Origin: Auriscalpium vulgare
Lineage: Eukaryota > Basidiomycota > Agaricomycetes > Russulales > Auriscalpiaceae
NCBI GenBank assembly: GCA_019915015.1
Contig: JAHBBC010000014.1
Coordinates: 806,001 to 870,000, forward strand
Direction of reading: 5' to 3'
Length of the DNA: 64,000 bases
The position numbers were made by a program, and so were the translations under genes. The notes beneath the pieces were generated by a model. That model saw nothing but the letters and a program-made list of their open reading frames with translations, was not told the origin of the DNA and did not search any database. Shown in pieces: positions 24,501-36,500 of the stretch. The first letter of the stretch is position 1, and each line of letters opens with the position of its first letter.

Positions 24501-25262
24501 GAAGATATCAACGAGCGGAATGACGATGTCCACACATCGCTTCATGTCGCTGCCGCCGTGTATGAAGAGTACGAAGATGAATGGGTCATGCGCTTCTTGT
24601 TGGACGAGGGAGCGAACGTAGCCGCGACTGACAACATAGGACGGACGGCCCTTCACGTCGCCAGCACGAAGAGGGCGAGTCATGTCCTTCTTCAAATGCT
24701 ACTCGAGTACGGCGCAGATGTGCACGCCACAGACGACGAAGGGCGTACGGCGTTGCATCTCGTGGCTCTGGCATCTCTAGACGCGGACAAGGCGATCCTT
24801 GTTCTACTGCGCTGGGAAGCAGACGTGAACGCCACCGACCACAGCGGCCGCACACCCCTTCTCTCAGCATGCTCCCGCGCGACGCCAGGACACAGCGACA
24901 CGAAGGCATCACTTGACACTGTGCGCATGCTATTCGCACACGGCGCCATCGGTGACGTGGTTGACCACACCGGGAAGACCACGCTGCATCTTGTCGCTGA
25001 GAAGTCGCCGCCGCTATCCTGGTTCAGGCGGGTGATGGCCTTCGTCCGCACCTCGCGGTGGGTGGCGATGGAGGAGCTCCTGCAGATGTTGCTTTCCCAC
25101 GGTGCGGACCTGCACGCTGCCGATGCTCAGGGAAAGCGGGCGGTTGAGTACGCGCAGTATAAAGAGCTGTACCAGTTCTTGCAGACTGCCGCCGGGGAAG
25201 ACGCGGAAATAGACAAGGACCGTTTCCGACGTGACAACCCCGGCATGTGTATCATAGCGTGA
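21556..25262 (+). CDS. NACHT-ankyrin NLR (STAND NTPase)
   Basis: Multi-exon NLR-type signalling protein. The N-terminus has a fungal helical domain of the DUF7708 kind (SSHPEIAGIVWGALRFVMQ, then YFSKIGDILEDIAEALP), followed by a strongly charged coiled coil (22380-22560). The NACHT domain starts at MLWLRGKAGAGKT (Walker A, split by introns) and has VAYFYCQYDD, Walker B VVLIVDALDEFD and sensor-like KVFLTSREL. Next come QFIHASVRDFLLS and a C-terminal ankyrin array (GRTALHVAS, DEGRTALHLVA, HSGRTPLLSA, HTGKTTLHLVA). In fungi such proteins act in non-self recognition and programmed cell death. Ankyrins are presumed sensors and the N-terminus the effector. The frame stays open when the intron after EQKR ends at the AG before FLELL. 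No inactivating change seen. Confidence 0.88.
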
Positions 25263-25264
25263 AG

Positions 25265-25906
25265 ATGTGCATACCTTTGATTACTTACATCGTCTACAAT
25301 ACTAGACTAGTGTTTATTGATAAACAAAAGGATCATCGTGAGGAAGTGAAGCCATTGGATGTCGACATCATCGACGATACACTTCCGGAGCAGGCCGTCG
25401 TATGCGAGACCCCAGAGCCCGCGGCTATCCAGACCGCAGAGACCGAGTCTCCTACATCGACGTTGAGCACAGAGGCTGGGGTCGTGACCCCTGCGCTCGA
25501 GAGCACTAAGGAAGTGAAGCGACGGGCCGTTATCCAGGAGTACCTCGGAAAGCTTCGCGCTCGGACAACTGCCACGCCCACCACCCCCGCTCTGTCCTTC
25601 TCCACTTCCACCACGCCTTCCTCCGCTGCGTCGACCATTGACACGCCCTTCGGCCCGCGTCGCGTGCGACGCATCGTCGTGCCCGAGTTCAACGAGGGCC
25701 ACACAGTCTCTCGCAACAGCACCATCCAGCGCGAGATTGAGGCCCTGCGTAGCCAGGGTCGTGTAGGAGGAAAGGGCCTCGCCCCGGGCGAGGGTGAGGG
25801 CGGCGTGTCGCTCGCGGCGTTGAGCACTATCAATCGTGTAAGGAGGGAGGCTGGGCTAGAGGCATTGGCGGGGGCAAAGAGGGCTGTGGGCAAGGCCCTG
25901 CGGTAG
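25265..25906 (+). CDS. Unknown disordered protein directly downstream of the NLR
   Basis: Continuous frame beginning 2 bp after the NLR stop (another in-frame Met at 25247 would overlap it). No family recognised. The first ~25 residues are hydrophobic (MCIPLITYIVYNTRLVFI). The remainder is Thr/Pro/Glu-rich (ESPTSTLSTEAGVVTP) with a more ordered end: RRVRRIVVPEFNEGHTVS, IQREIEALRSQGR and STINRVRREAGLEALAG. Codon usage looks coding. A fungal gene starting 2 bp after another's stop would be odd, so it may be a last exon of the NLR transcript or have an unseen start. The C-terminal part (~25330-25906) is the more secure part. Confidence 0.5.
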   Translation: MCIPLITYIVYNTRLVFIDKQKDHREEVKPLDVDIIDDTLPEQAVVCETPEPAAIQTAETESPTSTLSTEAGVVTPALESTKEVKRRAVIQEYLGKLRARTTATPTTPALSFSTSTTPSSAASTIDTPFGPRRVRRIVVPEFNEGHTVSRNSTIQREIEALRSQGRVGGKGLAPGEGEGGVSLAALSTINRVRREAGLEALAGAKRAVGKALR

Positions 25907-26280
25907 AGGCAATGCTTCAGGTCAGCCAAGGAGATCAAGACAACAAAGTCGACTACATATAAATTCGTTAGAATGCAATTAGAATGACGGTATACGTATA
26001 AACAGAAAAACCAAACCAATGTTGTAGGCGTACACTTTTTCTTCGGGATCCTATACTTTTCTTTTCTTTTTCATGCTTGACTAGGAGCAGCTGGAGGAGT
26101 GCTGAGCGCTGAGGCCTCGCTGAGGAGCGATGAGCAGCCTGCTCAAGGTGGGCTACTTCGAGTTCCGGCAAACTCCGGAGTGTTTGCCCATTGCTGATGG
26201 ACAAACACACGGTTATAACACGGTTACCCTTTCATGATGTAGCGTCTTGTCCCGAGTCTCAGCAGCTTTCGTAGCCGGCC
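25907..26280. other. Intergenic, no gene seen
   Basis: AT-rich 3' flank (25960-26080) followed by the promoter of the G-alpha-like gene. Contains a short T-rich tract near 26050-26070 but no recognisable element. Confidence 0.5.
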
Positions 26281-27571
26281 ATGCGATGGTTATATGAATA
26301 TCTCAAACGCAGAGAGCATGTGAAGGAGGAGCTCAAAGCGAAGGCCCGTGAGTACTTACCTCAGGCGGTCACTGTTGTACATTAATGCCTTCAACGGTCC
26401 ACAGACAGCGCTGCGATCGATGCACAGTTGCGTGACGACGCACGGCAGATGTCAAAGTTAGCTAGGAGGACAGCCCTCATTCCAGTCATCGATAGCGGGG
26501 AGCCTGGCAAAGTGCGTGCTGCGATATCACCGTACTTTGTCAGCTTCAGCAATTGACTCTGTCACAGTCGATCATCATGCAACAGTGGCACGCACAGACT
26601 CAAGGAATAAGCGAGTCCGACCGCGAGAAACACAGGAATACCATCTACTCCAGCACCATGCAGGTTGTGCAAAGGATTTTGAAGTTTATGCCGCTCGCTG
26701 TCGCACCAGGAAACCAAGATGCATATGCCCTCATCATGTCGCACACCACGCAGTTCACGGAGTCTAAATGGCCCGATCATCTTCGCGTCGCCATTATTCT
26801 ACTTTCACAGGACAAGGCCGTTCGTGAAGCGAGCGCATACGTTCGCGACACAGAACTTTACTTTTTCACCGCCATCGAACGCGTCACTTCCTCCACATAC
26901 CAGCCCTCTGATCGCGATATATTCTACGCCAACAGGGTCACAGAGCCCACGGGTATCTTCGAATTCAAAACTTACGGCGACAACCTTTGCTATCAATTCG
27001 TGGAGGTGCGAGAGGCACGCCGCAGCCCACGCCGGAAATGGCTTCCATTTTTCGACAGTGGCCCAGCGGTCGTCTTTCTCGTCTGCTTGAGCGACTACGA
27101 TGTAGTAATTGATGACGAGGGTGGGACAGGCTTGCAGCAGTCGCTACATCTCTTCGACTCCGTCTGCAACACGTCACGGCAATCGATCGTGAGCACGCGT
27201 TATCCGCTCGTTGGAACGGAACTCATGCATGATGCAGATCCTCATTCTTGATGACAGTGACGTTTTTCAGGACAAGCTCAAGCGGTCGCCATTGAGCGAT
27301 ATCTTCGCAGATTTCCATGGCGGAGAGGACTACGACGAGGCGTGCGCCTTTATCCTCCAGAAGTTCGTCATGCACAACAAGTCGCCGCCCTCTCGAAGAC
27401 TGTATGCCTACTTTTCGGCGTCCGATGACACAAAGCAGTCTACGTGTATGTCCCCCGATTTCGTAGCATCATATAACCATCTTTCTGATCGCTTCCGTAG
27501 TCATGCTAAACGCTCTGCTTGACGTTGTTCGGAAAGGCAAAAATGTTCTTACAGTCGTCTGTGAATTCTAG
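26281..27571 (+). CDS. Divergent G-protein alpha-subunit-like protein with eroded GTP-binding motifs
   Basis: Five exons (26281-26347, 26405-26511, 26568-27188, 27238-27445, 27501-27571) give about 357 residues, normal for a G-alpha. The overall alignment is clear: N-terminal helix AAIDAQLRDDARQMSKLA, switch-I region RVTEPTGIFEFKTYGDN, SLHLFDSVCN, KLKRSPLSDIFADFHGGEDY and C-terminal FMLNALLDVV. The guanine-nucleotide boxes are not intact. G1 is DSGEPGKS instead of GAGESGKS, and the G3 DVGGQ region reads EVREARRS, with the catalytic Gln missing. G4 NKxD is DDSD and G5 TCAT is SASD. The frame is open with good splice sites, so it is not an obvious pseudogene. Expanded, divergent G-alpha paralogues are known in mushrooms; whether this one binds GTP is doubtful. 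Confidence 0.85.
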
Positions 27572-28775
27572 AATTCAGTTGCGCTTTACGGAACGTTGGA
27601 CAGGCAGTCTGTGAGCTGCGACACAATGCGCCCCGCTCTGTCGCTTTCAATACGCAATAATGCCTGGACCGAAATGAGCAATCTCAGCGTGTCAGACATG
27701 TTCAACATTCAAAAGAACGGACCAGCTCACACGTGCGGATTGTACCATCTGCAAAATTTGACCGCGTCTAGAGGCAGTGCCACTTTTACATCCACCATGA
27801 GACTCCCTGTGCATGTAAGTCTCAGTTCTAGACGGACGCCGATGGTACAGGCAATTGACGACATTTTCTCGTCGAAGTGTGCCGTGTAAGTAGACTCGGG
27901 AGGTGAGGGTACCGAGGGGCGGCGGAGCAGAGTAGAGTCGGGCACGATATAAGCACTGTTATGGTTCCAGCTGTTATCTGACACCCATTGCAGCAAATGG
28001 GCAAGAAGCAAGGGTGTTCCTCGGCGCCATACTACACTTCCCATGGTATGCTTCCTCACAAGATATGAAAGAGGACTTACTACGGTCTGCAGACCTTGTT
28101 ACTCACGGAATGCCGTCCTCTTCAATGACCTTGAACGACTCTGGCGCACTGACATGGAAACAATCAGCGTATAAAAATAGGCTCGTGTGATTTTCGTCAC
28201 CAGCAGCCCTCAAAGGCCGTCTGTGCGCTAAGGTGCGGACTTTCCGTGAAGACTGTTCTTCTGCCGTCGCAGACAGCGCGGCCCTGCAACTGATCCCCGT
28301 CTTTGTAGCGTCAAAGTTGACTGCGCATCCGTGTAAAAATCAGCTAGCATGTTGGCGCCTCTGAACCCAACTTATCTGAAGTGCGAGGTCTTCGGGTCAC
28401 GAGGCGCACAGTCCGGTGAGTCGTCTGGCAAAGTCAAGATGTTGATGTTCAAGTTAACGCCAGGACCTCCTCCCCAGACAAGCGTAGCCACCGACATGCA
28501 TGCGGCGAAGCAATGTCAAATATAATCGCGAGGACACTCAGACGGGACATATCTTGGCAACGACAGGTACTTCGCTGCGGCTCGGAGCAAGTACGACAAG
28601 ATGGTCGAAGATCGCAGTATTTTGAGCAATCACTGCGCTTCCGCGGCGAATGCAAACTCTAAAACATCACGTTTGGCACTCGATATAAAACAGCAATAGT
28701 TTCTGCTGGTTTCAATTCGTCTCCCGAGCGCACACTTTCTACTCATCCGCAGTCTCTCACCATTCGTCTGCGCAT
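27572..28775. other. Intergenic, possibly an unassigned short coding remnant
   Basis: The - strand frame 27727-28059 (110 codons, containing YIVPDSTLLRRPSVP and RLELRLTCTGSLMVDVKVAL) looks mildly coding, but I could not extend it by splicing or name a family. The rest looks non-coding. The right end is the promoter of the LysM gene. Confidence 0.3.
28684..28690 (+). promoter_or_regulatory. TATA box of the LysM gene
   Basis: TATAAAA lies 92 nt upstream of the LysM ATG, in a TATA-poor neighbourhood, and suits a regulated secreted-protein gene. Confidence 0.6.
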
Positions 28776-29325
28776 ATGTTCGCCGCGAAGAAGCTCAATA
28801 CTCTTGTCACCTTGCTCGCTGTGTGCTTCGGCGGTGCGAGCGCGCAAGACAGCTGTGCACGCACGTACATCGTGAGCTCCGGCGACACCTGCGACAAGAT
28901 CTCTGCCGCGCAGAACGTGTCCACGTGCGTGTCACATTTCTTCCTCGTGTCGTTCGTCGCACTTACGCGGGTGTTGGCAGCTTCCAGTTGGCCACGGTCA
29001 ATGAAGCCATAATCGACACGGCGTGCGACAATCTCGCCATCGGTGAGGTCCTGTGCCTCGGCATCACGGGCCAGGACTGCTCGGATGTCCACATCGTGGC
29101 GAGCGGTGATTCGTGCGACCTGGTCAGCGAAGCGGCGGGGATCCCGCTGAGCACGCTCTTGATGAACAACCCGAACGTCAACTCAGATTGCACCAACATC
29201 GACGTCGGGGAGGTATGTGTCCTGGTCCGACTTCATGAAGTGAGCTGTCGAGGACTGACCTGGCTGTGATGGGTTAGGTCTTGTGCACGTCGTCTACTAT
29301 CTTCGTGAATGGGACGTCGTCTTGA
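28776..29325 (+). CDS. Secreted two-LysM-domain protein
   Basis: About 142 residues in three exons (28776-28924, 28981-29212, 29278-29325). Residues 1-23 form a signal peptide (MFAAKKLNTLVTLLAVCFGG then ASAQ). The mature protein has two LysM modules: the first around TYIVSSGDTCDKISAAQNVS to GEVLCL, the second around VHIVASGDSCDLVSEAAGIP to GEVLCT. Both begin with the typical Y/HxVxSGD(T/S)C motif and end with NLAIGE / NIDVGE. Cysteines flank each module. There is an N-glycosylation sequon near the end (FVNGTSS). LysM domains bind chitin or related N-acetylglucosamine glycans. Small secreted LysM proteins in fungi can shield hyphae or sequester chitin fragments; that role here is inference. 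Confidence 0.93.
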
Positions 29326-29699
29326 TTGAGGGGGTACGTTGAAGACTTAAATGTAGTACGTATAGTCGTCTGAGAACTGGGTGTAACCTGCGCACGCGCA
29401 AGGTCGATGCACTGGAGAATTAAATAGATATGGGTATGGCTCGCACGTCTCATGTGCAGCCCGGAAAACCAGCCGCAAGGCACAGCCGTGAGAAAGCAAC
29501 CGGTCCGCCGGTCCGCAGAGTATCCGAGTTGTAAGCGCTGAGCGTCACAGACTCGCAGGAAATTGAACGCAACTAAACGCAGCACATTCTCTCCCTGACC
29601 TTGCCATTGTCGTCAGAAAGTGACCCAAGCCGACATCGTCAGCATTAGATTGGACTGGGGTGCGACACGGCCATACAGCAGAGTGTGTAGCCGAGAACC
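29326..29699. other. Intergenic, no gene seen
   Basis: LysM 3' flank and promoter of the Sec24-family gene. No recognisable element. Confidence 0.5.
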
Positions 29700-32600
29700 A
29701 TGTACGCGCACGGCGCACACATCCCCCAGCCGCCCCACAGTGCTGGTCTGAACCTCAAAGGTTCGTTTCTGTTTCGTCAGGGTCTCTGAGCTAAAAGAAA
29801 TACTCTGCTAGGCCTTCGGACACACATTGAGCCTCACCAAGTCCCGTCGCCCGTTGATGGCATCGAGGCCGACCGCGCGAAATGGGAGAACCACACGTTC
29901 ATGACACTACCGGGTACACATGTGCCCCAGTCGACCTCTGACTATGTTGCTATTGACCAAGGTGCGCGCAATTAAGCATTTAAATACACCCATCTTATTC
30001 GCTATACAGGTAACTCCTCACCGAAGTTCATACGAGTCTCAACGTGGAACATTCCCAGTACCTCCCGCATGGTCGAAGATCTCGATATTCCCATCGTAGC
30101 TGTGATCCAGCCATTTGCCGACCTCGACCCGAGGGAGGAGCCGATTCCGCTTGTGCAGTCTGGAGAGGAGGGTCCGCCGCGTTGCGGACAATGCAGGGGT
30201 TATATCAATCCGTGGGTGACATGGACGGCAGGGGGAAACAGGTGGAAGTGTAACCTGTGCTTGTATGAAACAGAAAGTGCGTGTGTCAATATCTCACTTC
30301 CTACATCCACTCAGCAGGCGTGATATAGTACATCCGGACATGTTCTGCCCTCTCGATGCCGACCTTTTCCCAGTTAATCGCGCTGAGCGCCTGGAGCTGC
30401 AGAAGGGCACCATCGATTTCGACGTGTCTGACTCGCCGGACTACTGGGCATCGCAGCCTCCGTCGCATCTAACACCCTCCTACATCCCTACGGAGCCCCC
30501 GCCACCGCCAGATTCTGCTAGGAAACCCGCGCCAATGCGCTACGTCTTCGTCCTGGACATCTCCCTGGAAGCTGTTCAGTCAGGCTTCCTCAGCGCTGCA
30601 TGCACCTCGCTTCGCGCGGTTCTGTACGGTGAAAACGCGTCCTTCCCCGCGGATTGCACGCTCGCAATCATGACATTTGACCTCGCTCTGCACTTCTACG
30701 ACCTCTCGGTATGTACGCGCCACCGCCATCGCCGCCGCGTGCCTGTTGTTGACATAAAACGACACTGAGTAGCCGAACCAAGACACTCCTCGCGAACTCG
30801 TCGTTACGGACGTTGACGAGCCGTATCTCCCACTTCCTTCCGCCGCATTATTCGCGGAGCCCTTCGTCTCTCGGTATGCATTTCTCGTTTCCCCTAATGA
30901 GTATGTGCGCTCAGATACCGTTCGTCCTAGGACAGTGATTGAAAGCTTCCTGGAGGCCCTTCCACAGCGTTTCGCGACGTGTGCTTCGCAATCGTGCCTG
31001 GGCTCCGCGCTCCGCGCCGGCCTCGCATCGCTTGTAAGCTAAACATGCTAATCCCCCTCTCACGCCAGCTCTGTGGCTGTGATGCTTGCTGTCTGCTTAC
31101 CCCTGTGCCGCAGGCGTTCCACGGAGGCCACATTGTCGCATACCTGTCAACGTTACCTACGCTCGGCCCGGGTGCTCTTACGCCCATCACCCCCGAGGCA
31201 GAGATGAAATTGGTGGACAAGCCGCAGGAGAAGACCCTCTTCGTGCCTCGCAAGATAGAATGGCGTAATCTAGGAGAGGAGTGCGCCGAGGCTGGCGTCG
31301 GAGTTAGCCTTGTCTTCGCTCCTTCACAATTTGTGGACGTCGGTTCTATAGGCGGGTCTTTTGTCTCTTGTATCCGATTTCAAGTCCTGAACTTAGACCT
31401 CCTTCTACTTCTCGCGACTTTCCGGCGTTTCTATAGGTGTCGTGGCTTCCGTGACTGGTGGCGAGCAGTTCTTCCATCCAAGATTTCAGCCGCCACGGGA
31501 TGGACCCATATTGGAGTCTCAACTACGCCGATTAGTGTCGCGCACCTCTGGTCACAGCGTCGACCTTCGCGTCCGTGCCTCCAATGGTGTGTGTTTCGCC
31601 CTCTTCGCACTCAAACCGTTGCTTGCAACATGACTTACGCCGTGCGTGAATATGCAGGTCTCCGGCCCTCACGTCCGCTCGGCAATTTCCATCTTGCAAC
31701 ACCAGGCGCCCCGAAATTCGGTATCCTCGACGCCGATAAAGCCTTTTCAATAGAGATAGATCACACTCGAGCGCTCTCTACGCACGAGTACGCGCACATA
31801 CAATGCGCCACTCTCTACACGAGCCCCGCCGGCCAGCGTAGAGTTCGCGTTCTCAACTTAGCCATTCAAGTTGTGGAACTAGCCGGTAACGTCTTCCGTT
31901 TCGCTGACATGGATGTGGTTGTGGCGCATATGATGCGATACTGTGCGTGGCCGGCTTCCTCACAAATAGACGATCTACTTACCAGCAGTCTGCCCTCACG
32001 CACAGCAATATCACAAATGCCTGACCATAGCCTTGCGAACATACGAGACGATCTGACGGAAAGATGTTCCGCAATCTTGTACTCATACCGCCGCAATTGC
32101 GCTACGTCAACGGCGCACAGCCAGGCAAGTGTCCTGCCGCAGGGGGACTGGAAGGACCTTACCATTGACGCCCCTTTACAGCTAATCATCCCGGAAGCCT
32201 TCCGTTCCCTGCCTATGTACGCGCTCGCAGTCCACAAGAGCAAGCCGCTCAAAGGTGGGCTTCACGCGCTCATCACGCGCTATCCGGGCTGACCCGTGCG
32301 ATTGCTCTGCCAGCCCGCAGTGTCTCCGCAGACGTCAGGAACCACCACGCCCACCGCCTCTCGGCACTGGGCGTCCGCGGCACGATGTATCACCTGTACC
32401 CACGCCTTCTTGCGCTTCACGACCTCGATCACACGATTGCGCTTCCCGATCCCGCCTCAGGCGTGATCGAGATGCCGTCCCTCATGCGGGGAAGCTATGT
32501 CTTTATGGAGGCAGCAGGCCTATACCTCATGGGTGCGTGGGCCCGGGGACTTGGTCACAGACGCTGATGGGACTGACGTGTATGATGCAGATAACGAGGA

Positions 32601-33165
32601 CATGCAGGTCCTTTGGGTGGGTCAAAGTGTGTCGCCGCAAGTTTTACGCGATGTGTTTGGTGTTGATGACGTCGCGGATCTTGACCCATACATCGTAAGT
32701 ACCCCCACGTTATTCCATTCAATCATCGCGAATGACATGGTATGCCCAGCACACGGTGCCCGAGATCGACAGCACGCTTTCAAAACAGCTTAGAAACATC
32801 CTGGCATCCCGATCCGCGGAGAAAGGCGGCCGTGCCACGAAGCTGCTCATCGCCAGGCAGAACCTCGATGCCTCCGAAATCGAATTCGCGGACATGCTGG
32901 TCGAGGATCACAACAACGCCGCACTATCATATATGGACTGTGAGCCCCGACCGCGACGTCGGCTACCCATACTTACTGACGGCCTTCTAGATTTATCTTT
33001 GGTACATAAGCAGATCAGTAACGCGGTGAGTGCGGAGGCCCACTAATTGACGGTTCCTGTGGTGGATACATCTTATTCAACCCGCTGACGGCCTGTTGTT
33101 CTTTTCGTTAGATTCAGACCGGCGCCTCTCTGTCACCGGGCGCCAGCATTCGCTCGCCGTGGTAG
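29700..33165 (+). CDS. Sec24-family COPII coat protein (SEC24C/D- or Sfb3-like)
   Basis: Highly interrupted gene (about a dozen introns). Order of parts: a short N-terminus ([20 protein letters not shown]), then the motif [20 protein letters not shown]. The zinc finger is [14 protein letters not shown] with a second CNLC (C-x2-C-x18-C-x2-C). The trunk vWA-like domain begins [20 protein letters not shown], and the beta-sandwich and helical segments follow. The C-terminal gelsolin-like module contains [18 protein letters not shown]. The last exons give [12 protein letters not shown] then [21 protein letters not shown]. The DQGN motif fits the SEC24C/D-Sfb3 branch. With Sec23 it forms the inner COPII layer at ER exit sites and selects cargo. 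The N-terminus is much shorter than in Sec24 proper. Start taken as the first Met upstream of the conserved block. Confidence 0.87.
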
Positions 33166-33514
33166 CATTCTTCTGGTGGGGCTTTTCATGTCCGAGATCT
33201 CCAGCATTGCTCGGATCATCATCTGCATCACGTTGGCTTCTTTTCACCGTTTGTATGCAGGCGGGGTCGGGCTTTGCCTAGCAGAGAATAAAAGGAATGA
33301 CATATGCTTCGGCGTAATCGCACAAAGTAAAAGATACACGTGAGATGAACAGATAGAGGTAAGGATATGCATGAACAACGGTATTTGATTATGAAGGAGT
33401 GTGTATACCCAGTATCAATATCGCGATGTCGGAGAGATGGAGGGAAAAAAAGACTGAACTTCGACACAAGAACAAAATTAAATCAGAAGTACTACCGCTG
33501 GATCAGTCCGTCTA
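33166..33514. other. Convergent 3' flanks
   Basis: Short AT-rich stretch between two converging genes. No gene seen. Confidence 0.55.
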
Positions 33515-36500
33515 CTATGAATCTTGTCCGCCAGTCGGCGCGGCCTTCGACCGCCGTGAGCCGAAGCGGAGCTTGCCAGAGAAGAAGCCGCCATCATGGG
33601 AGGTCGCACTGCCCGCTCGGGAGCGGAACGACCACGCAGGAGACGACGGTCGTGGAGGGTCGGCTGCGCGGGCATCCAGAAGCTGCTTGTCTCGCGTCTG
33701 GGAGGGCTCTCGCCGTTTCTGCTGCTGCGGCGCGTCGTGCTGGTGATGGTGGTGGTGGTGGTGTGGGTGCTCGCCGACCGTGTGCCGGCCATCGCAGCAC
33801 GCGCGCACATTCTCCAGACCCTCAAAGCCGTTCTCCGACAGCGAGTCGTCGTGCAACTCAAACTCGAGATCGTCTTCCTCTCCACCCCCCGGAACGTGCT
33901 CGAAGGACTTGGTCGGGCTGTATGGCCCCTCGGGGCCCGCCCAGCGCAGGTACTCGACCGCCGGCGTGCCAGAGCGCTTGCCGATGGAGCCGCCGACGGA
34001 CAGCTGCGACTGGCTTCGCTGTCCTCGGGGCGTGATGTTCCAGGACTCCCCGGTCTGCATACTACGACCGCTTCGGTAACTCTGCGGGCTGGCGAGTAGT
34101 CCAGCTTGGCGGGGCTCGTCCTCTGGAAGGCCGGGAACGCCTGGATTAGGGCTCAGCGGCGCAAGTGCTGGCCGGCCATTGGCGACATTACCGGGGGAAG
34201 CGACCGGCACCGGGGGCGGGCGGGTGAGCAAGTACTTCAAGGCCTGCGAAGCGGCGTGTCAGCACTATCGCAAACTAAGCGTCAGGCGCGGCCTACATTG
34301 AGCCAGATGTCATGCCGCTCCTTGGTGGGGGCCGTGATCTTCATCTCGCGCTGTGGAGTAGACACGATGACGCTGTACTGGTAGAGGCCGGGCGGCAAGG
34401 GATTGGGGTCAAGCACGGAGCGGACGGATTCGATGTATGCTGAGTGATTCCTGTGATCAGGCCGGCCGCCGCGAAAGACACGGGAGATGGAAAAGTACAC
34501 ACCGCTTTTAGCGCTCGACTCGGACACGTTCGATGAACCGGGGTCAGCAGAGCTCCAGTACAAAGTCTTCGTATACGGGTGGACCCAGAAGAAACGCTTG
34601 TGCCTCTTCTCGCCGTGGCCTTTCCCCATCGGACGACGGGTATACTTGTACAGGAACTCACCGATCATCGTCTGCGTGATCGCATGGATAACGGTGGGAT
34701 CGGTCGAGGCAGCGCTCCGAGCCGACGTATCGGCCAAGCCATTAATCGGATTCATGCGGCTAGGCGACGTGGGGGCGTTAGGAACGAGAGGCTGGGATCG
34801 CGCCGGGAAGTAATGATCAGAAGACATGGACGAGCGTCCAGACCCAATGCTGTGGTCGGAGTGCAGCGACGTGGTCGACATCTCGCGCACCCGCTCGCGG
34901 TCCCTGTTGGCGAACATGGCGAGCCCCGCGGGCACCGCGGTGCCGTTCGCATATGCAGCAGCATTTGCAGCCGACCTGAAGCTGTTCGTCGACGGCCGCT
35001 GGCCCAGGCCCTGCTGGGGCGGCGGGAGGCTCGAGCCGTGCTGGCGCGGGATGCCACCCCTCAACGACCCAAACGTCGGCGTTGTGGCGCGTTGGAGGAG
35101 CTCCGGTGGAGGCGGTGATATTGGGCGCCCCGGGGCATCCTGCGACGACGACGACGAAGTAAAGCCTCTCCGTTCGGGGATGAAATTTGGTGGGGGCATG
35201 CTGGCTGATGGCGGGGGAGCGCGCGGTGGCGGTGGGAGCATCATCATGGGCGGGCGCGTCTTGTCCACCGGCGCGGGGCCGACAGACGGCAGGCGGGAGC
35301 GGGGCGTGCTGTCGTCCATGACGCCTGACAACGTCGACTCAATCGACTGGCGGCGGTCATGCGAGGAGCGCGCCGCGGGTATAATGGTAGCAACGGAGTC
35401 GCGGACGGCGGCGATGGGGGAGGGGGGAACGGAGAGTGAGGGCGAAAGGCCTGCAGAATTTGGCGGGGAGATATACTGGAACGTCTGGTTTCCGACCTTG
35501 TACGCAGAGTGGCCGATCGGCAGCGACGGGGGACGGGACACGGGAGTAGCAACGGGAAGGGGAACGGGGAGAGGCGCAGGGATTGCGGGTGGCACCCACT
35601 CGTCAGTCTGCATCGACATCTCCTTCAGTTCAGGCTTGGGGGGCTCTGGCAACGGCAGCGGTATCGGCTCGGGCACGGGCGTGGGCTCCTCCACGAAATC
35701 CGCCTGCACAGACTGGTCGTCATAGCTGACCTGGCGCGCAGCATAGAACGAGTCCGGCCGGCGCCCGTATGCCGACGACGCACGACTGTCCGCGCCCGCC
35801 GCGCGCTGCGCGTACCGCGACGCCTTCACGCTCTCCGTGTCGTCCTCGTCGGACAGCCCGTCGTCGCTGAAGGGCCGCGCAGAATGGAACGTGTGCACCG
35901 ACATCGAGTACGTCGGCGTGGTCAGCGCGATGCTCGCGCGCGCGTCGTGGAACTCCTCCGTCTCCGTGTCGGTGTCCGCGCCCGTCTCCGTCGCGCCGTC
36001 GTCGTACTCTTCGTCCGCCACCTCCGAGAGCGCCAGGGCAGCGGGGACGCCGCGCAGCGTGCTGTCGCCGCTGGTGTCGTGCGCCCAGTTCGCCTGCGTG
36101 ATCGTGTCGCGCCGCGACACGGCCTCGTCCGCCCGCAACAGCGACGGCGGCACATCTGATGTCTGGACGTCCGCGTCCGACGTGCTGGTGACGACCACCG
36201 CGGGCGTGGGCATCGTCTGGATTTCGATCTCTGACTTGCTGGCGGGCAGCGTCTGCACCTCGGCGTGCGTGGTCTCAGGAAGGGGCGCGACGGGCGTCGG
36301 CTCGAGCTCCGGCAGCGGCTCAGTCTCGATGGCGGACTCGGCGTACACACGCGGCGGCGTAACGGGCTCATGCTGGATGCCCGCCTCCGCGCGCTCTACG
36401 ACCACGACTGGCTCAGGCTCCGGGACCGGCTCAGGCTCTGTCTGCATCGACATGTCCGCGGTTTCGATCTTGAGGACCGGCGCGGGCTCGGGCGCAGGCA

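Noticed and set aside
25262..26281. Possible effector gene partnered with the NLR as in two-gene cell-death systems
   Set aside because: The neighbouring frames show no HET, HeLo, lipase or amyloid motif, so no partner can be claimed.
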